Source: JAMZMI01 sp964353015
GTDB lineage: Bacteria > Bacteroidota > Bacteroidia > Cytophagales > Cyclobacteriaceae
Length of the DNA stretch: 64,000 bases
Direction of reading: 5' to 3'
Assembly (NCBI GenBank): GCA_964353015.1
Contig: CAYGUA010000005.1
Coordinates: 62,001-126,000 of the forward strand
The notes under the pieces were generated by a model. That model had not been told where the DNA came from. It searched no databases and saw only the letters and a program-made list of their open reading frames with translations. Below, piece after piece: positions 33,483-44,800 of this stretch (the first letter of the stretch is position 1; the number at the start of each line of letters is the position of its first letter). Both the position numbers and the translations under genes were made by a program.

Positions 33483-34069
33483 CAATAGAGCAAATAATCG
33501 ACGGTACTATCTTTTACCCTTCGCTGTGAGAGCAATTTTCCTTGCTCATCAAACAACAGTTCGAACTGCTCCCAAACTTTTCCTTTTTTCGCTGAAATAA
33601 CAAGTTCGTATCGGATAGTCGGGCCGGATTGCTGCATGAACACCATCTGCAATATCTCTGAATCTGAAATATTGCTCGATGAAAACTGCTGCTGGATTCG
33701 TTTAATTTTGTATCTGCCAAAGACCTTCAGGCTGTCGTCAATCATTTTGAAAGTTGAGACTGGAAGTTCTTCCCTTTCCCGTGTTACCTCAATATCCTCG
33801 AGTTGGTAGGTGGTATCAAATTCAACACTATATTCCACTCGATCTAAAAAAAATTTAACTTCAAAGCTTTCGTTGTTTCCGTCTGTCTCCCTTAAATATC
33901 GAACCCTTTTGCTCTTTTGCAGATATTGTGACATCAAAGCGATTATGGAAGGCGGCATTTCATCCGCATCTAAATGCGTTTCTTTTTCCGCTTTGACGTC
34001 TTGCGCTGATGTCAAAAAAACAGCGTTCGATAGCAGAATAAAGCTGAGTATTAAGGTTTTGAGATGCAT
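33482..34069 (-). CDS. Exported protein of unknown function (PepSY-like)
   Basis: A 195-residue protein with a clear Sec signal peptide (TLILSFILLSNAVFLTSAQ, cleavage after SAQ). The mature part contains two similar alpha/beta stretches (VRYLRETDGNNESFEVKFFLDR and IRYELVISAKKGKVWEQFELLFDE) that resemble the strand pairs of PepSY-type domains. That resemblance is weak and offered as a suggestion. Co-transcribed with the downstream DUF2490 gene. Confidence 0.65.
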   Translation of the reverse strand: MHLKTLILSFILLSNAVFLTSAQDVKAEKETHLDADEMPPSIIALMSQYLQKSKRVRYLRETDGNNESFEVKFFLDRVEYSVEFDTTYQLEDIEVTREREELPVSTFKMIDDSLKVFGRYKIKRIQQQFSSSNISDSEILQMVFMQQSGPTIRYELVISAKKGKVWEQFELLFDEQGKLLSQRRVKDSTVDYLLY

Positions 34070-34247
34070 TTTACAATTAATATCAGAAAAAGGAATGGAA
34101 TGCTATATTTGATCTCACTGCAAGATAACCATGCCTTCTCACAAGACAGAATATAAAAGGCAAAACAGGGTTGAATTGTGTTCTAAAAAACTCAAAACAG
34201 TTATGAACGCGGAAAAAGCAATCTCAACAATGTTATTCTTTGTGCCG

Positions 34248-34277
34248 TTAGCCTTTTGCTTTTGGCCTTTTGCTTTC
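34248..34277 (-). repeat. Short GCCAAAAGGCAAAAG-type simple repeat
   Basis: On the plus strand this reads as alternating GCCTTTTG and CTTTTGG units; its reverse complement is the same family as the AAAAGCC repeat at 52792-52828. The unit is imperfect. Such low-complexity intergenic repeats occur in Bacteroidota genomes, from memory, with unknown function. Confidence 0.6.
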
Positions 34278-34451
34278 GTTTTCAATATAATATTAGAATG
34301 ATCTTAAAGACAAGCCTTCAATTTTTGGAATAAATAATGTTTAATCTAACACTTTCAAAACCAATGGCTAAAAGCCAATAGTACTCCAAACTGGTGAAAA
34401 TCATCTACTTTTTAACTACTCTGAATTTTTATTTATCTCTCAATAATTCAT

Positions 34452-34478
34452 AAAAAAAGCAGCCATTGGCTGCTTTTT
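34452..34478 (-). terminator. Terminator of the caspase-adhesin operon
   Basis: Hairpin arms AAAAGCAGCC and GGCTGCTTTT with an ATT loop, flanked by A and T runs on both sides so it can work in either direction. It lies 220 bp beyond the caspase stop codon. Confidence 0.8.
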
Positions 34479-34698
34479 ACATTAATAAACCGGCTTTTGT
34501 ATGCCGAAATATCTGTGGAGAAGCTTGAGTAAAAAAACACCCAGACTTTCCGGTCGTCTGATCTCTGTTTTCCTGTTTTTCTGAAGATTTTGCATTTGTG
34601 TAACACATTAAAATTTGACAAAAATCCAATCTTGATCATGCGATTGGTATGATACGAACGCCCCTTGTCTGATTTAAGTATTTCTGAGAGGTATGACT

Positions 34699-35829
34699 TT
34701 AATCATTTCTGATAAAGATGAAATCTCCGCCCTCATCGCCAGCGTTTTGTATCGTGCCATATTGCGGAATTACCGAGCTATTGTTGATTACCGCCATCCT
34801 AAAAGTACTAAACAATTCTGCCGCAGGTAGATATTGATTAAGGTTATCCTCGAGTCTTTTTGTCAAATATTTTAAGAATTCACTTTGATCAGGTACTTCG
34901 GTCAATGTTCCGCTGGTCATTGCTTTTCGACTAGGCAACTCATACAATTTTTTAATGGCTATTTCTTCATCGCTGATAAAAACACTTCGCGATTTGAATA
35001 TTGACCCTGAAAAACATGCGTCGGCTATAAGCAAAGTATGCTTGGTATTGATGGTTCTGAGTTGGTCTGTAAGGGTTGTGTTTCTAAACCAGTCAGCGGT
35101 ACTTGTCTTCTTGCCATTTGCAGGTATCCAATACCCCACCTTTCTTTCAACATCCCAATAACCATGACCAGCATAAAAAATCAACAAATTATCTTCCTTG
35201 GTCAATTTCTGACTTAATTGATCCAATGCATCCACAATCTCATTACGTGTTGGATTTTCAAGATAATTTACATTTTCCTTCGGAAAGGTGTAATAGGTCT
35301 CCAAAACTGTACCTAGTCTCTTAGCGTCGGCTATTGGTTTATCAAGATCCGCAATGTTGGGATCATCATATTCGTTGACCCCAATCAACAAGGCATAATA
35401 ATCACCTGTGCCAATTGGCTCCTTCACATTTACGGCCATCACCTTTTTCGTGGAATTATTCTTTTTATCTAACACCTGAATTTCAATCGCTTTCATCCCC
35501 TCTACGACTGGGATTTGGACTTTGAAATACCCCTTATCCAACAAAGTCGTGGGTTGATCATTAATCAACACCAAACTGATCCCATCTTCATCGGTAATTG
35601 TTCCAATCAACTCGATTTGATCGCGAACATTTACAACCTTTTTAAACCCGCGCGAAGCATTAATACTTGCGAATTCCATGGGAGCTATAATATTGATTTC
35701 AGATGGCGCATTTGAACTAAACTTTGCCTGTACAGGCTCAGTTCTGAAAGAAGCATTCTGTGCGTGTAAGCCAAATCCAAATAGCATGATGCTAAATGAA
35801 AACACATAATTTCTTATTTGATACTTCAT
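34699..35829 (-). CDS. Exported caspase-family (peptidase C14) protease
   Basis: A 376-residue protein. Residues 1-23 are a signal peptide (FSFSIMLFGFGLHAQ). Residues about 60-135 form an Ig-like beta domain (VNVRDQIELIGTITDEDGIS). From DYYALLIGVNEYDD the caspase/metacaspase fold begins. The catalytic dyad is His222 in YAGHGYWD and Cys272 in ADACFSGS. Metacaspase-like enzymes cleave after Arg/Lys or Asp; specificity is not visible. Its ATG overlaps the giant gene's TGA (ATGA at 35826-35829), so it is translated from the same mRNA as the giant surface protein, which is its most obvious candidate substrate or partner. Confidence 0.88.
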   Translation of the reverse strand: MKYQIRNYVFSFSIMLFGFGLHAQNASFRTEPVQAKFSSNAPSEINIIAPMEFASINASRGFKKVVNVRDQIELIGTITDEDGISLVLINDQPTTLLDKGYFKVQIPVVEGMKAIEIQVLDKKNNSTKKVMAVNVKEPIGTGDYYALLIGVNEYDDPNIADLDKPIADAKRLGTVLETYYTFPKENVNYLENPTRNEIVDALDQLSQKLTKEDNLLIFYAGHGYWDVERKVGYWIPANGKKTSTADWFRNTTLTDQLRTINTKHTLLIADACFSGSIFKSRSVFISDEEIAIKKLYELPSRKAMTSGTLTEVPDQSEFLKYLTKRLEDNLNQYLPAAELFSTFRMAVINNSSVIPQYGTIQNAGDEGGDFIFIRND

Positions 35830-38800
35830 CTTTTTACCACTTTAGTCATTAACTGATTATCTAATTTTAAGAAATAAATGCCTTCCGGCAATGATATATC
35901 CTCAAAACTCAAGGCTTGTTTATTAATTCCTTTCGAAAGTCCAATTTCACGCTGATACATACTTCGTCCATCTATGGAAATAAGTTCAATTTTGCTCGTT
36001 TTGGATTGAGATGCATAAACCCCAAAGTTGACCCTATCTGTTGTTGGATTTGGATATAGCTCAAACAACAGATCAAATGGTAAATCCAAATTCGCATATA
36101 TCACATCTTTAGATCCAAAGTAGAGATAATGATCAGTTTCTGGATTATTTCTGATCTGAATACTTTTCTGTTCCTTCAAATCAATGATTTTTTTCACATT
36201 GCTATCAATTAGAATAATGGTCTTATCAGAACCAGCAGGAATATCCCAACTCAAACTCACATATTGTTCATTCAAGTTGTTCGGGATTTTGAAAGTCCAA
36301 GACTTAAAGTCCTCAGATTTTTTAATGCTCCTTGTAAATCCGTCATCAAATATTGCATCTAAATAGACAATAAAATGAGGTAGAATTTCTCTATCAAACT
36401 TATCATTCTGATCAGATGCCTCAGGATGCATACCAATTGCACCCAGGTAATAATCATAAGAAGGCGATGTGAAATATAGATCCAACTGCCACGAATCCTG
36501 ATCAATATACACTTCCTTAGGAATCGGAAGAGCGAAAGCTGATCTACCACCGGCGTTACTGACTGCAGTTAATGGAATTTCAAAATTGTTTATTGGTTTA
36601 TTGGTTTTTACAAATCCACCCTCAAACTCATTCAAAGTTGATTTTGAGACATAGGCTGTATTCCATGCATAAAGGGTTGACTGATTGGCATTATCAAGGT
36701 CTCCCAATACAATATTTCCTTTATCAACATTGTGTTGTACCGTAGCACTCCAGTCAAGGGTTCCTTGAAATGGGTTTCCAATCATATTAAATCCATTCGC
36801 AAGATTTATGCGAAATGCTCCATCAGTTATATCTACGGTGCGACCGCCCATGTCAATTTCTGTATCGTTTTTTAAAATTAACCAATACCCCTCCCCTGGA
36901 TTGACAGTATTAAAGTCTTTGTACTCTTGATATGTACCTAGGGATGAATTCAACCTATACATCCTCCAAGACTTTTTATTGTAAGACCCTAACTCGCTTA
37001 GAAGATCTTCCACATCTGGTTCGTCAAATGGAAAAGATATGATACTGTAGCTCTTCACCGTACTTCCTGCCCCACCAGAAGTTTCCACTTTCTTGGCATC
37101 ACCTGGTACAACCACATAAGTAATAAACGGAAGGGTTTCATTAACATTTCCTTGCAAATCAATACACCTGAATCGATACTGAACACCAATGTTGTCCATA
37201 TTATTATTATTCATATCAAATGTATAATTACCAGCAATACCTGCTAGCAAGGTTGACTGATAACCAGAATGACTCGCTTTTTTGTAATCTATCCAAACTT
37301 CATCAATACCGTCTTCATCCTCCACGTAAACGCCAACCGTAAAACCACCAGTTGATAATATATATTCAATAGGATTAGAACTTAGAGCAGAAAGAATTGA
37401 TGAATCATCCACATTAGAAAGATTTATAACATACTGAGCTTCAACAATGAAGTCATTATCCGTAACTTCAACTGTTATTGGAATGGAAGTAAAAATTTCA
37501 AAATTCAGTGGAGTGACATCTGCCACCGTTATTTCTCCTGTAGCGGAGTTGATTGCAAAAGCATGATCCAGTTCCGTATCGCGAATGGAATAGGAAAGCG
37601 CATCTCCATCAGGATCCATTGCTGATGCGAATCCAACGGAAGTTCCAATCAAGCTATTTTCATCCAAATCGAATTGTTTATCAGGGAATACCGGACTTTC
37701 ATTGATGTTAGTCACATTGATAGTGATGTTTTTGGCAAGACTTACAAAAATCCCATCTGACACGGTAACGTTTATGATATAAAAATTCGCATTTTCAAAA
37801 TCAAGTAAATTTCCATTTTGAATAGTCAATTGACCTGAGTTGGAGTTCAAAGCAAATATTCCATCCTCATTTCCTGAAGTAATCGCGTAATCCGAAAAAA
37901 CTGGGGACTCATCCTGATCTATTACCTCAATTGTTCCAATGACTTTGCCATTTGACTCAACTTCCGTAATAGAGAAGTTCTGTGTTTGAACAACTGGAGC
38001 ATTATCATTAACATCTTCCACATTAATTGTAATCACTGCTAAATCACTTGTATTTATACCATCCGAAACAGAGATCGTTAGAGAATATGAGTCTTGTAGC
38101 TCGCGATCTAAATGTGTATTATCTTTAATTCTTAGTTCATTAATTGTGTTTATTTCAAACAAATCTGATGAATTTCCAAGAATAATATTCCAACTCACAT
38201 TACCTGGTGTAAGATCATTCACTTCAACTTCACCCAAAAGAGTGTTATTTGAAGCCCCTTCACTCACAGCGAATACCTGTCCGTCAATTATTGAAGGAGT
38301 ACTTGGTAAATCATCATTTTCAATTGTACCAATTCCTGTGTCATCTGCAATCGTGACATTTTTACCACTGGCGCCCACATTACTCAGGATAACCTCAAAG
38401 GATTCATCTTGCTCAGCCTGAGGATCAGCATTGACACTAACAGTTACCGTTTGTGTTTCTGTTGCTGTAGCACCAGTGAATGTCAAAGTTCCCGTGTTGG
38501 GTGTGAAATCACTTGAATTGGTTGTTACATCGTTAGTTATATAATCAACTGTGACAGATTGATCAACTTGTCCAGTAAGGGTTACGGTAAAGACGTAATC
38601 CGTTGTTCCTCCTGTTCCCTCATTTTTGGAAACATCATCAATAGAAAATGTAGCTGCATCATTATCTGTAATTGTACCTGTTGCAGTTTCACTAGTAGTG
38701 GTACTTGCAAAAGTCACATTCTTACCAGCAGTTGGATTCAGAGCGGACAATACCAGATCAAATGTCTCAATACCTTCAACTATCGCATTATCACTGATTT

Positions 38801-41800
38801 GAATTGTAACAGTTCTAATAGCTGCATTTAATGCAGGGAAGGTTACATCGCTGTTAGCGATTGAAGTAAAATCCAAACCAGCTAATGCAGTTCCGGAGAT
38901 AGTACTCGCCAAAATACTGATGGATTCATCAACAGGATTTGACATAGAAATCTGGAATGTCATTGCACCTGATCCTTCCACGATTTCAGCATTCGCTATA
39001 GATATCACAGAAGCATCTGCATCTGCTATAGCGATCGTACTAGACATTGTACCTGTACCTTCGGAGAACTGCACATTTCTAGATGTGGATAAGGCACTTA
39101 ATTCAAACTCAAAGGTCTCAGTGCCTTCAACCACATTATCATCAATTATAGTAATAACTGTTCCGGCATTGGGTTCAAAATCACCAGTAGGAATTGTATA
39201 GCTCGTAGAATTTATACGCTGATAATCAGTAGTATTTGATGCAGAACCTATTGCGACCGTACGTCCAGTGAAGACAATGTCCTCATCAACTGGATGATCT
39301 AAATTGATCTTAATCTCAATGCTTCCATCGGCTTCATTGACTGGATTTACCATGCCAAAAGAAATGGTCGCTGCATCATCGTTAATAATGGTGACAATCA
39401 CCGGATTAGTCTGAAAGGAGACATCCCTGATATTAGCAATACTCAGATTCGAAAGTAAAACATTAAATGTTTCGTCCATCTCCACTGTATCATCTGCAGT
39501 GATCGCTATTGATAAATATTGCTCCTCAAGAGATAATGCAGGAATGGTGACATCCTGAGTTTTAAAAACAAAATCAAAACCGAAGGCACTCACCCATTCG
39601 GTAGTTAATGTAAAGCTCACATCGGTATCTACAGGATTTGAAATGTTGATTGGAAGATGGATCAACCCGTCAACGGGTGAATCTTCTTCAAAATTCAATC
39701 CACCAACTGTGATTATTGCTGTATCATTATCAACATTTATAATCGGGATCGAAATGTCAGCCAATACATCATAATTATCATCTGAGTCTGGGTCATAAAC
39801 TGATACAATAATATCAAATGACTGCATACCATCTACAATATTATCATTCTGACCTGTCACAGTAATTGTTTGCGGAACATCCCAATTTATGGACGTGAAA
39901 AGTAAATTTGGTAAATCAGTTTCACCCTCTGATGTGTCTGAGCTATTTATCTCAAAATAGACATTACTTGATGGCTGACTATCTAATACCACTGTGAACG
40001 TGGCTGATGTGCCGGACTCACTTATATCATTGGTAATATTCGAGACAGTAAATCCAGCCTGATTCAGTGGCCAGCCACCATAGGAATAAAGGTCTGAGAT
40101 TTCGGAAGCGGAGATGGCACGGTTGTATATGCGAATGTCGTCGATTTTTCCAAAATACCTGAGATCACCAGTTATTGAGGGTCTTTCAATATTGCTGCCA
40201 ATCTTCGCATTGCCGGAAATAGTATTAATTGGATCAAAGACATAGTTTATGGAAACGTGAACTTGGTCATCCAGGTACATTTTAAGGCTGTCGCCATCAA
40301 ATGTAGTGGTAACCATGTGCCATGACTGATCAACAAAGGGTCCATCCCATGTATTACCATCTAATTCGCTAAAGAGTGCTGATCTGAAAACGGAATTGTT
40401 AATTGTAATGTCATACTGTTTACTACTGAAAATGTATTTATGGAATTCTGATGAGAGATCTGTAGGTGATATCCACGCTGAAAAAGACATTTCACCAGTT
40501 GTTGTGCTAATCCATGAGTTTCCTAAATCAACTTCATCATCCACCCCGTCAAAGTTGGCTGCACTATTGGAATTACCAAATCTATCAGTGGTGTAGGTAA
40601 GTCCTCCATTTTCGGTTCCTTTATTTCCTTTTCCACTTTGATCGGTAGCATCTCCATCGAAGGTATAGTGGGCTACTAAACCATCATCTACAGTAACAGT
40701 AACTGAATAAACAGCCTGAGTCACACCATCTTCGGCAGTGACAGTATAAGTGACTGAGTTCGTAAAATCCTGAGATGTCCCTGTGTCTGGAACCACAGAA
40801 CCTCCAGCTGAAATAACTATTGTTGGAACAAGTGAAGTTACATCGGTATCAAAAGGCATTGTAACAGAAATATCCGTTCCGTTAATCACCTCATCTCCTG
40901 TTTGATTCGGAATATCAAAATTGGTAATGAGTGCTTCTGATGAAGTCAAAGGCCAGCCGCCTTCAGTATAAAGATCAGCGATTTCTGATACCGAAAGGAC
41001 TCTATTCCATAATTTAGCATCATCAATTTGTCCCTTGTTATAGAGATATGCCTGGATATTTCCTGCCCATCTTCCAAGGTACATTGGTCGGTCATTTTGT
41101 AGAATAAGTCCTCCATTACCTTCTTGATTTCCAGAAATTGCTAATAATTCCCCATCCAACCATATGTCAATTTTTTCATTCAAACCACCATTTTGATCAA
41201 AAGTAAAAAGTAAATGATGGTAATTGCCATCAGCCAAATCGTAACCAATATCTGATATATATTCAATGCCAACATTCGCAGCTTGGCCAATATTCACTTG
41301 CAAATTATTACCATCAAATGACCGCCACAAAAAATATAAATCGCCATTTTCAAAGATACCTGCATCATAGTTTGACAGAATTATTCCACTATTAGAATCA
41401 TCCATAAAATCAAATTTGACCCATGAAGAAAAAGACATATTTCCTGAAATACCAAAATCATTAGAAATCCCTATTTCAACATCGTCATCCACCCCATCAA
41501 AACTTGCAGCGCTATTGGCATTACCAAAGCGATCCATAGCCGTAAAGTCAACTCCTCCATTTTGTGTTCCATCATTTCCATTCCCACTTTGATCTGTAGC
41601 ATCCCCATCGAAGGTGTAATAAGCCACCAGACCATCATCAACAGTTACACTAATTGTCCAACTTTCAACTGTTCCATTTGAGTTAGTAATAACATACGTC
41701 ACTGCATTGCTGAAATCGTTGGCTGTGGTTCCACTTACCTGATCAGTAGTTCCAACCTTAGCCGCAGCTCCAGTAGATAAAGTGAATGTTGGAATGAGTG

Positions 41801-44800
41801 TGGTTACATCTGTTCCGTAAGCCACTTCTATGTTTACGGTATTGGCTGTTGTGTCGATTACTGCTACCCCTGTTTGCTCTGCCAAGGAGAAAGTATTGAT
41901 GTTGGTTACATCCCATCCTGAGGATTGGTAGAGATTAGTTATTTCTGAAGCTGAGAGGGCGCGGTTGTAAATGCGGATGTCGTCCAAAAGACCCTGATAA
42001 TATTCCTGATCAATAAAATGCCTTCCAACTATAAGCGGATCTGTAGTTTGAAAAATTGCTCCTCCATCCCCTTCGCCACCATTAGGAGTTGTTCCTAGTG
42101 GCCGCATAACAACCTCACCTCCGTCAATCCATACTTTTATTTTATTTGAATTCAATGATTTATCCATTGAGAATGCAAAATGGTGGAACCCATTAGTTAT
42201 TACCACAGGATTCTCAGATTCATATTTAATCCCTTTCAATACACCCTGACCGAATTGAATATTTATTATGGAATCAACATGTGGACTCCATGCAAAATAG
42301 AAATCCCCACTTTCACTAAATACTCCGCCATCATAATTTGACATAAGAATGACTGCTCTATTAAAATCTTCAATATAAGCCCACATAGAAACTGATATAT
42401 CTTCATTAATTCCAATCTGGTTTGAACTTGAAACCAATTCAACATAATCATCCACTCCATCAAAACTCGCAGCACTACTGGCATTGCCAAATCGGTCTAT
42501 GCTGTATGTTACTCCTCCATTTGGTGTTCCATCATTCCCATTCCCACTTTGATCGGTAGCATCTCCGTCGAAGGTGTAATAAGCCACCAAGCCGTCATCT
42601 ACAGTAACTGTAATGGAATAAACGACTTGAGTCACCCCATCTTCTGCTGTGACAGTGTAAGTAACTGGATTGGTAAAATCCTGAGCGATTCCTGTATCCG
42701 GAGAGATCGAGGCTCCTGNNNNNNNNNNNNNNNNNNNNNNNNNNNNNNNNNNNNNNNNNNNNNNNNNNNNNNNNNNNNNNNNNNNNNNNNNNNNNNNNNN
42801 NNNNNNNNNNNNNNNNNNTAAGTGACGTTACATCTGTACCATAAGGCACGGTGATAGAAACATCCGTTCCGTTTATTACTTCATCTCCTATTTGGTTTGG
42901 GATATCAAAATTGGTAATCAATGCTTCTGTGTTGAAGGCTGCAACAATACTAACTGTGTAAACCGTTTCTGTTATACCATCTTCGGCGGTGACAGTATAA
43001 GTGACTGGATTGGTAAAATCCTGAGCGATTCCTGTATCCGGAGAGATCGAGGCTCCTGCTGATATAGCTATAGTTGGAGTAAGTGACGTTACATCTGTAC
43101 CATAAGGCACGGTGATAGAAACATCCGTTCCGTTGATCACCTCATCGCCTATTTGATTTGGTATATCAAAATTGGTGATGAGTGATTCTGATGATGTCAG
43201 CGGCCAGCCGCCTGCTTTGTACAGATTGTTTATTTCTGATGCGGAAAGGACGCGGCTGTAAATTCTTACATCATCAATTGATCCATTTGTATACTGAACA
43301 TATCCTCCTTGATAATCCGTAGCGCCAATTGAAAACAAATAACTTTCATTCCCTACTGTCGATGACGTTATGCTTCCAACATTATTCCCATCTATATAGA
43401 ACGTAACTTCCTTAGAGGATGCATCATAAGTACCAAATGCATATATCCATTCATCGATATTATATACGCTATATTCTATTATATCTAGCCCTGTCCCCAC
43501 AGCCTCTTCAAGGTGATGTAATTTGAGTAAATTATCACTACTTGCATTAATTCTAAATTGCATATCGCCAGTAGCACCACCACCTAATGAAACCGGAGTT
43601 TGACTTGAAACTTGATTAAATTTGAACCAGCAACCAATAGAATAATTATTATTCGGCGATGTGAAAATAGAACTTTCAATTACGTCATCCACCCCATCAA
43701 AACTCGCAGCACTATTGGCATTACCAAAGCGATCGGTGGTATAGGTCACGCCTCCATTCTCGGTTCCATCATTTCCATTTCCACTTTGGTCTGTGGCATC
43801 TCCGTCGAAAGTGTAATAAGCCACCAAACCATCATCTACAGTGACTGTCACCGTCCAATCCTCAGTAGCACCATTTGAATTGGTAATGGTATAAGTCACG
43901 GCATTGGTATAGTTATTGGCTGTAGTAGCGCTCACCTGATCAATAGTTCCAACCTTAGCTGTAGCTCCAACCGATAAAGAGAATGTAGGAAAGAGTGTGG
44001 TTAAATCAGTACCATAAGCTACTTCAATGTTCACGGTATTGGCTGCTGTATCAATAAACGCTGCTCCTGTTTGCTCTGCCAAGGAGAAAGTATTGATGTT
44101 GGTTACATCCCAACCTCCATATTGGTAGAGATCAGTAATTTCAACCGCAGGGAGGGCACGATTGTAGATGCGAAAGTCATCAATTAGTCCATCATTATAA
44201 GTCCCACCATATCCAGGATTGTATCCAATTCTCATCACATAACCCGCAATATTTGTATTTACATCTCCAAGATTTACATTAGAATTGGTTTGGATTAAGT
44301 TGCCATCTAGGTAAATGGAGACATCCGTCTGACTAGATCTTACACCGGTAACCATATGCCAGGTATTATCCTTAATTCCTGTCGCAATGGCCTCCGTTTG
44401 AGTTGGATTGCTTCCAGACTTGAGTCCAAATCTTATTTCGTCCAAATTACTATCGCCATTAATTTGAACCCATGGTACATCTTCACCTGAAGCACTATTA
44501 ATATCGAAAATTCTCTGACTAAATGCATCTTGGTCGTATTTGACCCACACATTTACAGAATATGAAGATGTGCCGGGAGATAGATAAGGTTGATTTGTAA
44601 AATCGATTCCGTCATCCACCCCATCAAAACTGTAAGCACTATTGGCATTGCCAAATCTATCGGTGGTAAGCGTAGCACCATTGACTGTGCCATCATTTCC
44701 ATTGCCCGACTGATCGGTGGCGTCTCCGTCGAAGGTGTAGTGGGCGATGAGGCCAGATTCTAGGGCGTAGAGTTCGGAAATTTCCGAAGCTGATAAGGCG

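Larger units (their letters stand above)
34070..34698. other. Intergenic region with repeat remnant and terminator
   Basis: About 630 bp between the PepSY-like gene and the caspase gene. It holds a CTTTTGG-type simple repeat (34248-34277), a related GGCTAAAAGCC fragment near 34365-34376 and a strong terminator (34452-34478). Nothing protein-coding is convincing here. Confidence 0.6.

Noticed and set aside
42549..42821. Open frame reading into the N run on the plus strand
   Set aside because: It exists only because N carries no stop codon; it is antisense to the giant gene.
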